A DNA stretch of 64,000 nt from Peromyscus leucopus (lineage: Eukaryota; Chordata; Mammalia; Rodentia; Cricetidae), in NCBI RefSeq assembly GCF_004664715.2, contig NC_051074.1, positions 19,853,558 through 19,917,557 of the forward strand, given 5' to 3'. Shown piece by piece: positions 23,791 through 36,170 of the stretch. Each line of letters starts with the position of its first letter. Positions within the stretch are counted from its first letter, which is position 1. Under the pieces are notes generated by a model. The model saw only the letters and a list, made by a program, of their open reading frames with translations, did no database searches and was not told the DNA's origin. Made by a program: the position numbers and the translations under genes.

Positions 23791-23859
23791 GTCAACCTGA
23801 GGTTCCCACCAAGACCCCAGTGACAGTTACCTTCCTCCTATCCCTGACACATCAAACAC

Positions 23860-24030
23860 TGACCTAATTCTGACGTTACACTTTTGCCATATCTACGATT
23901 TCATATAAATGGACTCCGCGTCTGTAATTGATATTTGCCTTCTTTTACTTAGCAAGCTTTCGAAACACATTAAAGCTATTATATGTATTAATATTTTAAT
24001 CTCTTAGGACTTAGAAGTATATCATAACAT
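23860..24030 (+). mobile_element. Old L1ME-like 3' UTR fragment
   Basis: GATTTCATATAAATGGACTC and the following TTGCCTTCTTTTACTTAGC block match the common L1ME 3' region in diverged form. Confidence 0.45.
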
Positions 24031-26955
24031 GGCTATGCCAAGGGGTATGCTTACTGTGACAGTGATTTAGATTTTATCTACTTTTATTTTTTTTTTAACA
24101 TGGCTTCAAAGGACGCATGTTGTTTCTCTTGGATGAGAATGTGGCAGACTTACTGAGAACTAAGGGGAATGCTCCCTTACCTTTGTAAAATACTGCCAGG
24201 CTCTAGTCACCACTCACCTCACCTGCCGGCAGCTGGGAGGGGACTAGTTGCCCCTCTAGCCAATATTTAGTATTGATAGCCTTTTTACTGTCTTTTAAAC
24301 TCAGACAAAAAAAATACAAACTGTATTGTTTCGTGTCTTGAGTGCCATTTAAGTCATGTGTTGCATCACAGTGCCAACTTGGTTTTAATATCTGCCCACA
24401 AGTGGACATTTTACTGTTGATGTGGCCACTAACTGTGACTAGAGATATGGTTCATCTTTGTGTACCTATTGGTACACTATCTTAGTACTTTCTTTAGTTT
24501 GGTTCCCATTCAGATCTCTTTAAGCACTGGGCTGTGTGTCTTCTGCAACTGACTCTCCTCAGAGTTTTTGTAGTGTGAATGTCTGACTCCCCGTCCTTGG
24601 CCAAGCCCCTCGGCTTCCGCTCCCTGTGCTATCTACACACACTCCCTTTTTATATATGCCTAGGGTTTATGGTTGTGTTCTGTGAACTTCTTTGCCGGGC
24701 AGACCTATTGTCTGTCCTATCTGGAAGAAGCAGCGGTTCGTGCTTAAATACGACACTGGGGATTATATTGTCTAGCTACTTCCTCGAGGCAAATCTTCAA
24801 AGCATTGAAAGCCAAAGATAAAGAGCAAATCTTGACATGGTCAAGAGGAAATGACAGCTATATCTAGCGAGCAACAACCCAATTACTGGCTGGCTGCTTA
24901 TCAGAAGACACAGGCCAGGGAACAATAGAAAAGTGTCTTCAGACACCAAAATAAAACATTACGAGAGAAACCGAATCTAGCATTCCATGGCCAGTGGATG
25001 TTCAGACATACACCCCCCAACCCCAACAGACACAGACACGGGCCACAGCCTCAGTGCAGGCGATGTGGCCGTTCTCAGGTACTTGATGAGATCAGTCAAA
25101 GTGGGGAGGTACAATCTAATCCTTGAATCAGCACCCACTAAGCAACAGCCAGTGGTGACAGCCCGTCATGGTTGTACCCAGAAGTTCTCGCGGTGTTAGC
25201 TCACCTAGAGCCAACTTTCAGCAACAGCTGGCAGCCGACCCTACTACTTCAGTGGGGCTTTTGTGTCCGGAGTGAATGCCCAGAGGGAACTGGCTATGGT
25301 CAGCCTCACAATGCTGCCAGAGGTTTTCAGACGTCACGAGGTTGCTAACACTTCTGTCATTAAAATCTACAGCTATTTAAGCTTCCTCAGTGGTGTAAGT
25401 CATCTTCACCAAACAATCCAGTAAGCCCTCCACTGGTAATCCTTGCCTGAGACTTACACTTACATTTAGACACGTGAGGTATCTAGAAGAGACCCATCAG
25501 AAATGGCTGGCGTGTTCCGGGGATACTTTGGGAACAGTGTGACATGGATTATTGACAAATGTGTGGGTGGAGGTGGGCTGCAGCAGAAGGGTGGAACAGT
25601 CCCCCAGAGGACACAAGAGTGGACGCCAGGACCACCCTGGGTCATAAAGGGACAGGAAAGGGAACTGTAGGAGCTGGCATTTGCCAGCAGGAGGGTGGTG
25701 GCGAACTTCCTCAGGGTACCTCACTGAATGGAGAATGCGTCTGTCTTTGAGGGAACAAGAGCCCCAGTCTACAGCCCCAGGGTCATGAGCACTAACTACG
25801 CAGAACATCTGCTAGAATAACCAGCCAATCCAGAGTGATTTGTTTTCTATTGATTCAAGGTTGTATTTCCACACATAAATGAATACATTGTATTTATTTA
25901 AAAACACAAAACAAAAATGCTTCTCCTTCCATTTCTGAGCACTGCCTTTTCAGTTGAAAATATGATTGTGACTGTTCCTTCCTTCTCTGAGCTGTCCATA
26001 ATAATCTCCATCTTAGACTGTGACAAGGACTTGCTGGGGTCTCAGGACTCTCGGCTTTGGCTTTGCTCAGGAAACAAACTGATAAGTCCTAACCATTTTA
26101 GCTGTTTTTTAGCGACTTCTTTCAGAAGGCAGACATCATACCTCCTTTCTTGTCATCACAGCTGACTAAATGTCAAGTCTTGTATTAAAATACTAACTGA
26201 TATCATCTTTCGAGACTGGTACCACCTTCTACCTTTGATGGGAATGCAAGTCCTTAGTTGTCAGGTAGGCATAGAAGACGTGGAGGTGAGTCGGAGAGAA
26301 TATGGTAACTATTGGGAGAAGAGCATTGCCTTCTGAGGAGGAACTGGAATCAGCTTCTGGGTGTGGCTTTGGCCTAGGCCTGGCCAGAGCTGCTGTTACG
26401 TGAGTCAGTCTAACCTGCAGGTGATACACACTCTTACTACAATCGGACCAGACTTCTCCGGTGCCAGGTCAGGGACACAGGCTCCTCTATTCAGTAATAC
26501 ATGAAAGAGCCAATTGACGTGGAAGGTGCTTGGTGGGGGCCTGGAAATTTTCTTGTTGCATTCTTCTTATAGACCTTTTTCATTTTCTCTATCTCCAGTT
26601 GTTTTTTTTTTTTTCACTCAAATTTGGCTTGCTCACATAGTCTAATTTTTCACTAATCCTGACTAAAGTCACAGGCTTTGAGAGAACAAAGAGGAATTAG
26701 CAGCTTTCTAACTCCAGTGCCCCCATTTTACAGATTAAAATGAAAGCAGATCAATCAAGATCCATGATTGGATCAAGCACACAGAATTGGTAACTAATAC
26801 TTCTAAGCATCAATAAGCGTTATTTACTATGTCCCAGATACTGATAAAGTGACCTATCAATTAATCCTTACAATGACTGATGATGTACTAACTTTGGTTT
26901 GTTTTTTTTTAATACATCAACCTTGCTAGCATTGTCTATAATGATTCAATCAAAT
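24031..26955. other. Unique intergenic DNA
   Basis: About 2.9 kb with poly-T runs near 24,085 and 26,600 only. Frames of 80-103 codons show no domain, and I see no convincing exon. Confidence 0.4.
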
Positions 26956-26959
26956 ATCC

Positions 26960-28054
26960 TTGTGGTATAAAGGCATCAAGAAGATGGTGGACTAGGACTC
27001 TCTTGCGTATATCCACAAAAGCATCCAATTGTACAACTATTGGTTCACAAAAATACCTTAATGAGAACTTGACGAGAATTACGTGAGCAGGATGTCACCT
27101 AGAAATAAGAAAAGATGCACTGGAAAGAGTAGGGGGGGCGGTTTCCTAGCTCCCCTTAACCAGGCCCATGCAGCACGTTGTGAGAGAGAACTTCTGAGTG
27201 GAGGAGGGAAGAGGGAAGTGAGCATCCCTGGGAATCCGGAGGCAGAAGCTGATGCAGAGGCCAGCATCCCTTCTCCTCAGCCCCCAGGAAAATGCAGCAC
27301 CAGGCAGGAGTCCATGACACCAGACTCCAGGCTGCTGCTCCGGGACTATTCTCCAGACTCCAGCCATATCTGTCTCATTTGGTTCCTGGGTCTTCTCCAG
27401 CCTCCTGCTCATCCCTAGTAAACTAGAAGGACTCCAAGCCTGTCATCGCCCAGAAACTCAGGCTTCATGCTAATGCCTGCGATTGCAGACTAATCCTTAC
27501 AACCCCAGGTTCCAGGTCCTTGGCTTAGGATTGAACCCCAATGCGTGCTGTGCTCCTTGGCTAGATCCCACAGTCTCAGGAAGACTTGGGCTCTGAGTCT
27601 ATTCCACAGCCACCCCAATGCCAGCAGTTCAGGCTCTGACCCAGCTCAGGATCCAGCGGTCTTCTACCCCAATCTCTCCCCAGCGCAATGACTTCAGGCT
27701 TCAGACACACTCTTGACACATGGCTAAACCCCAAAGGCCCGATTATGCCCGTGCTTGCCCACCCTGGCTTCAGGCCGCTTCTGTGAACAAGGACTACACA
27801 CTGACCCACAGCAGGCAAGTTCCTGTGACCCCAGGCTCCAAGTCAACCCACAACCGGCTTAGCCCGAAGGTTCCTCTTTAGGTCTGGCCCAGCATGGAGT
27901 CAGCATAGCAAGCCCCAACAAGCGCCAGATCTGTCTACTTAGAGAGATCTCTGCAGCCATACCAGCCAGAAAACAAACTGTGACACTCGCGTTACTGTGC
28001 TCTTTGGTGAGTGTGCTGGATGACACATTTGGCACAAGCTTTGCCAATTGCTTG
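26960..28054 (+). mobile_element. 5' region of an ancient L1M-like element
   Basis: It begins near AAGAAGATGGTGGACTAGGA, the AAGATGG-type opening of mammalian L1 5' ends. It then holds ACAAAAATACCTTAATGAGA and a run of short degenerate modules rich in CCAGGCT/CCAGACTCC words (27,300-27,860), typical of L1M 5' UTRs. The ORF1 and ORF2 remnants that follow in order at 28,726-34,660 support one long element. Confidence 0.5.
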
Positions 28055-28440
28055 TGTCGTAACAAACCGATACAAGCTACAGTCACCCGAGAGGAGAGAA
28101 CCTCAGCTGAGACAATGCCTCCGTAAGAGAGAGCTGTAGGCAAACCTGTGGAGCATTTTCTTAGGGCTTGATGCGGAAGGGGCCAGCCCTTTGTGGGTAG
28201 TGTCAACCCTGGGCTGGTGGTCCTGGGTTCTCTGAGCAAGCCGTGGGAGCAAGCCAGTAAGCAGCACCCCTCCATGGCCTCTGCGTCAGCTGCTGCCTCC
28301 AGGTTCCTGCCGGGTGTGAGTTCCTGTTCCGACTTCCCACGATGAACAAGGATACGGAAGCGTAAGCCAAATAAACCCTTTCCTCCCCAACTCGCTTTGG
28401 GCCCCGCTGTTCCCCTGCTGCGACAGAAACCCCAACCCCG
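28055..28440 (+). mobile_element. ERVL-like LTR, inserted in the L1M
   Basis: It has the same AGCAGCACCCCTCCATGGCC and AAATAAACCCTTTCCTCCCC blocks as the LTR at 7,196. The AATAAA is probably the LTR poly-A signal. The start is diverged. A 196-codon minus-strand frame (27,859-28,449) crosses it and the L1M and has no domain. Confidence 0.65.
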
Positions 28441-28725
28441 ACTGGACACTGGGGTACGGTGGCCGGGGCGGGGGGTGGCTGTTCACACTGCATCCACAGT
28501 CAGGAAGCAGTAAGCAGTGAGGGCGCGTGTTCGCTCAGCTGGCTTTCTCCTTTTCATTCAGCCAGGACCGCGGCCCAAGAGCGCTGCTGCCCACACCTGG
28601 GGTGGAACCTTCCCACCCGAGTAAACTCCTCTAGACGACAATCCCTCGCGGACATGTCCAGAAACTCTTTTCTATGGTAACTCTAAATCTCATTAGTTGA
28701 CAGTCAATATTAACCATCACGCACT
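28441..28725 (-). mobile_element. MaLR/ERVL-like LTR fragment
   Basis: It ends AATATTAACCATCACGCA, reading on the minus strand as a TG(T/C)GTGATGG start. It contains GCATCCACAGTCAGGAAGCA, the single-copy form of the unit amplified into a minisatellite at 41,461. It is therefore the same LTR family as 41,405-42,097. Confidence 0.55.
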
Positions 28726-29127
28726 CAAAAATAGGTTATTTGAAAATACACATAGATGGGATAAAACACAAAAGTGAAGAAAGTCAGCATATAGATTTAT
28801 GGGACCCAATCAAAAATAAAAAAAATAAAAACACATAGGTGGGAGGGGGCAGTAGGAAGCTTGTTTTAAAAATAGGAATAGAAAAACTTTCTAAATTTTG
28901 AGCAAGCTATAAATAACCACGTGCAAAAGGTTAAAAGGTCTTCAAAGAGATTCAATCCCAAAGAGACCATACCAAGGCTTAGCGTAACCAAACTATGAAA
29001 AATTGAAGAAAAAAAATCCTGAAAGAAGCAAGAGAGAAAAGTCAAGTCCTGTGTACAGCAGGACACATAAGCTTAGCGACATTCTTAATATCAGCAATGT
29101 CCTTAGAGGGGAGAACTGAATGCCATA
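28726..29127 (+). pseudogene. Ancient L1M ORF1 remnant
   Basis: The GGTTAAAAGGTCTTCAAAGA to GAAAGAAGCAAGAGAGAAAA stretch is the diverged nucleic-acid-binding C-terminal part of L1 ORF1 (region before KEAREKSQV-like residues). Stops and frameshifts prevent any intact protein. ORF1p is the L1 RNA chaperone. Confidence 0.55.
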
Positions 29128-29425
29128 GTCCAAGTGTCCATTGTGATTTGAACCTGAAATGTTCCCCCTCAAAGCAAGCATCTTGAAAGCTTGTCTCCAA
29201 GGTGGGTGCACTATCTGGGAAAGGATGGAGCCAGGTGGGAGGATTATGTCACTGGGGTGGGGGTGGGGTCCCATCATGATGTGAACAGCTGTGGCCACAC
29301 AGCACCTTAGTGGACTGGGCCATTCCACTACATCTTCCCAGAAGGACGGACTGAAACAGCAAGCTAAAAATGAACTTCTCTCCCTTTATGCTTGTCACAG
29401 CAAAGAAAGTGACTAACACAGTGCT
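29128..29425 (+). mobile_element. MaLR-like LTR in the L1M
   Basis: The GTGATTTGAACCTGAAATG start, GGAGGATTATGTCACTGGGG middle and AAAGTGACTAACACA end resemble the mammalian MaLR layout. L1M sequence continues on both sides. Confidence 0.5.
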
Positions 29426-29684
29426 GAATATGGAAAGTCACAGCAAGCTGGGCCTTCGGAAGTGGCAGACAGCTCAAGACTCACAAACAAACAAAGTTGT
29501 TTCTCAAAAAATGCTGTCTGCATTGCAGAAGCTAAAAGAGAGGGACACTAATTAGTAAAATGAAAATGTATAAAGGGAATTTTATACGTTCATGTACTGA
29601 GTGCACAGAAAGCCAAAGCTGGAATACCCTAATTCAGCACTAATATGGTACAAATCCCACATCTTTAGCATAAAGCCATTAAAG
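29426..29684 (+). pseudogene. L1M ORF1 end / inter-ORF region
   Basis: CAAGACTCACAAACAAACAA and GCATTGCAGAAGCTAAAAGA resemble the end of L1M/HAL1-type ORF1. It resumes after the LTR, supporting insertion of the LTR into this element. Confidence 0.5.
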
Positions 29685-29696
29685 ATGATTGATATA

Positions 29697-29894
29697 AGGC
29701 CGGGTGGTGGAGCACACCTTTAATACCAGCACTTGGGAGGTAGAGCCAGGCAGGTCTCCGAGTTTGAGGCCAGCCTGGTCTACAGAGCGAGATCCAGGAC
29801 AGGCACCAAAACTACACAGAGAAACCCTGTCTCGAAAAACAAAACAAAACAAAATAAAACACAAAACAAAACAAAATAAAAAACAAACAAAAAA
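29697..29894 (+). mobile_element. B1 SINE in the L1M
   Basis: B1 body with AAAACAAAAC-type tail. TSD ATGATTGATATA (29,685-29,696) / ATGATTGATACA (29,895-29,906), 11 of 12 identical. Confidence 0.93.
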
Positions 29895-29921
29895 ATGATT
29901 GATACAATAATTTTTTTAATG

Positions 29922-30103
29922 GGGGCTGGAGAGGTGGCTCAGTAGTTAGGGGAACTTGCTGCTTTTGTAGAAGACCAAGGTTCCATTACCAGCACCCACA
30001 TGGTGGCTCACAACCACCTCTAACTCCATTTTCAGGAGATCCAATGCCCTCTTCTGACTGCTTTGGGTACTGCATGCATGTGGTGCATATACATACATGC
30101 AGG

Positions 30104-30165
<62 letters not shown>
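29922..30165 (+). mobile_element. B2-type SINE ending in a (TA)n tract
   Basis: GGGGGCTGGAGAGGTGGCTC carries the tRNA-like A box, followed by the B2 body. The 3' end passes into about 28 TA units (30,105-30,160), an unstable tail grown on the SINE. Confidence 0.88.
30105..30160. repeat. (TA)n microsatellite
   Basis: About 28 uninterrupted TA units at the SINE tail. Confidence 0.95.
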
Positions 30166-31419
30166 ATTAAAGAAATCTTCAAGAATATGTTTTCATGGAT
30201 TATACAGTATAAAAATATGTAAACTGTGGTATCAAAACATAGACTGTATTAGAGAATGAAGTGGATATGTAGAGTTGTGTGTAATCAAAGTTGTTAACAT
30301 AATATAGCCCATTTAACTATTTATGTAGCCTTGTGATAACAAGGCAAAAGCCCAAAATAGATACACAACAAATAAAAAGTAAGGGATTGAGCCATATTTT
30401 CAATAAAATCATTTAAGTATAAAAAGAGACAGGAGAATAATCAAGGAATAAATGATATACCAAATAATCCCCAAATAATTAGCAAAATGACAGTTTATGT
30501 TTAAGGAAATCATTGGTAGTAAGAACATATAACTTCTCTACTAAACACTGAGTAGATGAATGGATTAAAATGCATGCACACACAAACCCAATTATGCATG
30601 CTGTCTATAAGGGGTTCATTTCACATAAAGACAGATACAGAAAAGGAATAGTCATTCCATGAGAATGTAAACAAAGAGAGCAGGAAAGGACTATACTTAG
30701 GTTGACAAATAGATTTTAGGTGAAAATCCATGAAGACAAAGCAGTCATTGTACAATGATACAAGGCCAATTCACCAAGAGGATGTAGCAATTGTTAATAG
30801 AAATGTATCCAACCTCAGCACCTAAGCAGATAAGGTAACATGAATAAAAGAAGAGGTCTATAATAGAGCAATTCTCTTCAGTTGTTCTAAAGCAGGGTCT
30901 TTAATACCCTAAAAATAGCAATAAACATTGATTAGTTTTGCAATGTTTAACTAGTTTAAAAACCGGTTTTTGTTTTGTTTTGTTTTAAGGAGAAAAATAG
31001 CAAATCTTTAGACTAAGGGAAAAAGAAGGGAGTCAACTAAAATCATAAATAAAGGAAGAAATATTGTAGCAGGTACAATGTAAATAAGAAGGTAACCAAC
31101 GGCTATGAAAAATACTACACCAAACAATTGAGTAACGTGGAATGAATGGCAAAAATCCCTACGCACAAAAACCTTCCAAAATAGAATTCTGAATAAGTAG
31201 AAAATCCCCAGAGACCAATAATGAGCAGGATTAAGCCAGTAATGAAAGAGGCATCATTCGAAAGAAAAGGACATAGCCTGGCAACTTCACAGCTAAGCTT
31301 CTCCAAACAGGTAAAACCCAGGATCGCCATTCTCAAACTCAAAAATTCAACAGTAGGAAATATTTTCAAAATTATTTTATTTAGACAGCATTAACCCTGA
31401 CAGCAAAAGGGCTTTACAA

Positions 31420-31789
<370 letters not shown>

Positions 31790-31910
31790 TGGGCTTTACA
31801 AGAAAACACAAGTTAGGTTAATAGGCCCAATCAACATATGAGAAAAATTCCTCAGCAAAATACTAGCAAACCAAATTCAACAGAACGTTACAAAAGAAGA
31901 AAAAAAAATC

Positions 31911-32064
31911 ATCTAGGTGTGGTGGTGTGTGCATTCAGTCCCAGTGCTTGGGAGGCAGAGGCAGGCAGATCTCTGTGAGTTCAAGGCCAGCCTAGTCTAC
32001 ACAGTGAGTTCCAGGACAGCCAGGGCTACACAGAAGGGATCCTGTCTCAAAAGAAAAAAAAAAA
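31911..32064 (+). mobile_element. B1 SINE, older subfamily
   Basis: GGGAGGCAGAGGCAGGCAGA and AGTGAGTTCCAGGACAGCCA identify B1. It lies inside the L1M ORF2. Confidence 0.9.
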
Positions 32065-32689
32065 ATCACTCATCAGTATCAGGTAGGACATAATTCAGGA
32101 ATTCGAGACACAAATCGGCAAACGTGGTATACAGAGTTAGCAGAATGAAGATCAAGGAAGATACAACATAGAAAGAGCAACGGTATGGAAGGAACATTTG
32201 GCAAACTTCAGACTTCTCTGATTTAAACAGAAACTCAGGAATTTAGGTATTGAAGGAACTGACGTCATACAGTAACAGCCACATGTGACCAACCCACAGT
32301 TGACAATACTCAACAGTGAAAAAGTTGAACGCTTCCATCAGAAAACAAGGCACAAGGACTTGTCCCTTCTTTCCCACCGAACACTGGAAGTCATAGCCAG
32401 AGAAATTAGACAAGAGAAAAAAGTCATTCAAATTAAAAAGGAAAAAATAAATAAAATTGTCCTTGTTTATAGATAACATAATCATACAGAAATCTTGAAG
32501 ATACAGCTAAATAAATAAAAAAAAAATCAGTAAAATTGTAGAGTACAAAGTCAACATACAAAAACCAACAGCTTTTTTATACAGCAACAGGGAACTCCCT
32601 GAAAAAGAAGTCAAGGAGGCAATCTGCTCCCAACAGCTACTAAATAAATAAATAAACAAATCACTAAGGGGCAGATTTAATGAAGGTAA

Positions 32690-33110
32690 TTAAAATCAAG
32701 GTGTTAGGCTGAAAACTAAGGTATTGATGAAGAGAATTTTAAAAGATACAAGTAATTGGGAATATATTCTTGGAACAGCTTAAATGTGCATTGAGTATAT
32801 TTTTTAAGGGGTTCAGATGATGAAAATTTGGTCCCCGGCCTGGCAGTGTTGAAGGTGGAAAATGCTTTAAGGGCAGGCCCTGTGGGAGGGATTAGATTAT
32901 CTGAGCTATTTCCTGAAGAGGGATTGGTCAGTGGTTGAGGGATATTGACTAGACCTTGAAACACTACATTCCTACACAGCAAGACTGCCACTCATACTTC
33001 GACTCTTCTGAAAATGCTCAGTTCTCTCTTCATTTTTCTGCCATGTTGAGGCCTGGGCAAGAGAGCCCTGGGTGGAGCCTGAAAAGATGGGGTCACCAAT
33101 CTTGGCTTTT
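32690..33110 (+). mobile_element. Possible MaLR-like LTR fragment
   Basis: It interrupts L1M ORF2 and has a GGCCCTGTGGGAGGGATTAG block and a TTTTTCTGCCATGTTGAGGC block reminiscent of MaLR LTRs. No terminal TG/CA or TSD was fixed. Confidence 0.35.
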
Positions 33111-33964
33111 CAGTTTTTAAAATTTTAAATAGACAAATATTTTTTTAAATAAAGTAGGTATTCTCTGGTGTGTTGTTAAAACAATATAAAAAGATTAAAA
33201 CATCTAGTGTCCATAGATTAGAAAAATTAATGTTGCTAAAATGTATGTAGACATTTTATGTTATGATCTACAGCATAAATGTAATTCTTATGAGAATTAT
33301 AGAAATGTATCTCATACTAATATAAAAAAGTTATCCTAAACTTCATATAGAACTAGAAAAAGATTCAAATAACCAAATAAGTCTTAAGCCAAAAACACAG
33401 AGCTGGCAGTGACCCATTGCCTGACTTCAAAACTTTCTAAAAACCTGTAACAATCCAAATAGCATAGTACTGGTATAAAAATAAGTACATAGGCCAAAGA
33501 AACAGAATAGAGACCCCAGAAATGAAGCCATGCATTTACAATCCATGGGTTTTCAACAATGCCAAGAATCCACAACAGGAAAAGGACAGTCTAATAATCA
33601 ATAATGTTGAGGAATCTGGATTGCCAAGTGCAATTAGATGCAAGCTCAGGCTAGGCACAACAGTCAACACTAACTACAGTCTTAGCCACAAGACCTGAAG
33701 CCCCCAAATACTGCAAGAAGGCAGAGGGGTGCTCCTTGGAAGCTGTGCTGTGGAGTCAGTCACATATGCATCTCCTATAACTCCAGAAACACAGCAGAAA
33801 GATGAAAGGGATCACATTAAATAAAAAACTTCTGCCCAGTGAAGGAAACAAGGCTGAAGGAGAGAACCTGTAGACTGAAAACAAAAATAAAAACAGTTAC
33901 AAACCATATGTCTATGAGTGTAAATACTCAGTGTAAAGGAACTCAACCCACTGTGAAAGTAGAA

Positions 33965-34338
33965 ATATACTGATTTATTTATTTATTTATTTGTGTGTGT
34001 GTGTATACATGTGGGTGCATATTGCTTATGCATATTGCATATTGCTTATGCATATGCAGGCCAGTGGCAGATGTTGGGTGTCTTTCTCTATTGCTCTCCA
34101 TTTTATTTTTTTAGGCACAGTCTCTTACTGAATATGAAGTGCTCCGTTTTGGCTAGCCTGGATGGTCAGTGAACAAGAAGACAAGGATTCTCCTGCCTCC
34201 ACACCACCAGTACTGGGGTTACAGACATGTGCTGCCATGCCAAGCTTTTGAATATGGGTGCCAGAGATCCAAACTTGGGTCCTCATATTTATGCAGTAAG
34301 CATTTTACCCATTGACACGTCATCCCAATCATGACATC
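33965..34338 (-). mobile_element. B4-type SINE
   Basis: (ATTT)n/(GT)n tail at the left, a minus-strand B1-like GGATTCTCCTGCCTCCACAC region and CCCAACTT-like tRNA part at right. L1M ORF2 resumes after it. Confidence 0.6.
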
Positions 34339-34654
34339 TTTACTTTTAAAATTACGTAAAGGACATAGACAGAAATTTCTCACAAGAACTCAGAATTCGT
34401 TACTTAATGTATGAAGAAATGCCTCAACATCACTCATCATTAATGAAATGCTAAGTAAAACCCCAGCAAGCCCATCTCACATGTGTTAAAATGGGTACTG
34501 TCAAGAATAGGGTAGACAGTTGGGGAGGAGAAAAGTGAATCCTCGTACACTTTAGGCCAGGATATGAATTGGTATAGCCACTATGGAATACAGCTCGGAC
34601 ACTGTTCAAAAGACTTTAAAAACACACTTTATAAACTAGCAATCCCACTACTGA

Positions 34655-34660
<6 letters not shown>

Positions 34661-34706
<46 letters not shown>

Positions 34707-34780
34707 ATATTATATATGTGTGTATGTATATATACATCACATAATATATATTATATATCACACACACACATATATATATA
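34661..34780. repeat. (TA)n and TA-rich low-complexity tract
   Basis: Twenty TA units at 34,661-34,700, then mixed TATA/CACA words. It sits at the boundary between the L1M and the inverted Lx piece. Confidence 0.9.
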
Positions 34781-35016
34781 TTCAATGGAAACAAAATCAA
34801 AGGGACATCCATGGTTATTCGGATTGTATCACACATATCAAAAGCTTTGAAGCTAACATCTGCATATAAGAGAAAACATTTATCTCTCTGTTTGGGCTAC
34901 CTCAGGATTTTTTTCCCCTAGATCCATCTAGTTACCTGCAAATTTCATAATTTCACTCTTAACAGCTGAATAATATGACATTGTGTAAATGTACCACATT
35001 TTTGTATTCATTAAGG
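34781..35016 (-). mobile_element. Inverted 5' segment of an Lx L1
   Basis: Read on the minus strand this is the L1 ORF2 3' end: AATGTGGTACATTTACACAA, ATTATGAAATTTGCAGGTAA, then GATGTTAGCTTCAAAGC. It abuts a plus-strand Lx 3' UTR at about 35,017 and derives from just upstream of it, the arrangement produced by twin priming during L1 insertion. Confidence 0.6.
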
Positions 35017-35448
35017 CGAGGGGCAGGGAGGGTCTTCTAAGGACGGGAAAATAGAATTTAGTGTTCTGTGGAGACAAAGGGGAAGCTAGAAGGGGGGATT
35101 AAATAGGGAGGGGACAGGAGAGAACGGTAAAGAAGGGAGTAGAGGGAGGGAAAAACTAACACTAAAGGGCATTTGAAAAACCATACATAGGGAAACCTAC
35201 TACTGTAGAAGCTGCTTCCTAAAATATATATGTGAAAGGAATATAAATGGAGTCTCCACTCAATAAGGGAGACAATGCCCCAACTAGACATCTTATGGCA
35301 CCAAGTAAAACCTTTAGTGCCAGCAATGTTGAGTTGTTGGTCAAAGGGGGGTCCTGTGGAAATCTCCCCCCATCCCTGCCAAAACATCACAGCTATTGCC
35401 AAGACTACTCATTGCTTTCCACGACCTGGTGGCAAGGCTCTTGTGCTG

Positions 35449-35844
35449 ATGGTAAAAAGTAAATTAGGTATAAAACTTTAGACTCACAAAGATAAGATAG
35501 AGAAGAGTATTTTCTCTAATTTTGCCAAATACAAATGGCTATTGTAACTGTAATTCTTATTTGACAACTGTTTTTGTTATATATAGTTTTACTATGTTAA
35601 AGTAAAAACCTTCCAAAAGGGGGAAACACTGTGGAATAATCCTTCTGTACCACTGTGAAAATGTGTTGCTCTCATTGTTAATAAAAGACTGAGTGGGAGC
35701 CGGGCGTTGGTGGCGCACGCCTTTAATCCCAGCACTCGGGAGGCAGAGCCAGGCGGATCTCTGTGAGTTCGAGGCCAGCCTGGGCTACCAAGTGAGTTCC
35801 AGGAAAGGCGCAAAGCTACACAGAGAAACCCTGTCTCGAAAAAC

Positions 35845-35877
<33 letters not shown>

Positions 35878-36170
35878 CTGAGTGGCCAATAGCCAGGCAA
35901 GATTTTCAAGGTAGAGAGAATGCTGGGAAGAAGGGCAGAGTGAGAAGAGTCGCGATCCAGAGGCAGAAGAAGCAACATGAAAAGTTCATAGATGAGGTAA
36001 ACAAGCCTCGGTGCTGCATATAGAGTAATAGAATGGGTTAAATTAAGTTGTAAGAGCTGGCTGGAGACAAGCCTAAGCTATCAGCTGAGCATTTAAAACT
36101 AATAATTAATATTAAGTCTCTTGTGGTTATTTGGGAGCCACTGCTGGATCACAGAAAAACTTTGCCTACA
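35449..36170 (+). mobile_element. 5'-truncated ERV (internal end, PPT and 3' LTR) inside Lx
   Basis: Internal sequence at about 35,449-35,615 is followed by the PPT CAAAAGGGGGAAACAC (35,614-35,629) and an LTR starting TGTGGAATAATCC at 35,630 and ending TTTGCCTACA at 36,170. The LTR has AATAAAAGACTGAG near its start and holds a nested B1. L1 sequence flanks both sides, but no 5' LTR or PBS is present. Confidence 0.7.
35697..35871 (+). mobile_element. Young B1 SINE nested in the LTR
   Basis: Complete cricetid-type B1 with a long A tail. Perfect 14-bp TSD AAAAGACTGAGTGG at 35,683-35,696 and 35,872-35,885. It is the last step of a B1-in-ERV-in-L1 stack. Confidence 0.96.

Noticed and set aside
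27859..28449. 196-codon minus-strand frame
   Set aside because: It crosses an L1M 5' region and an ERVL-like LTR and has no recognisable domain.
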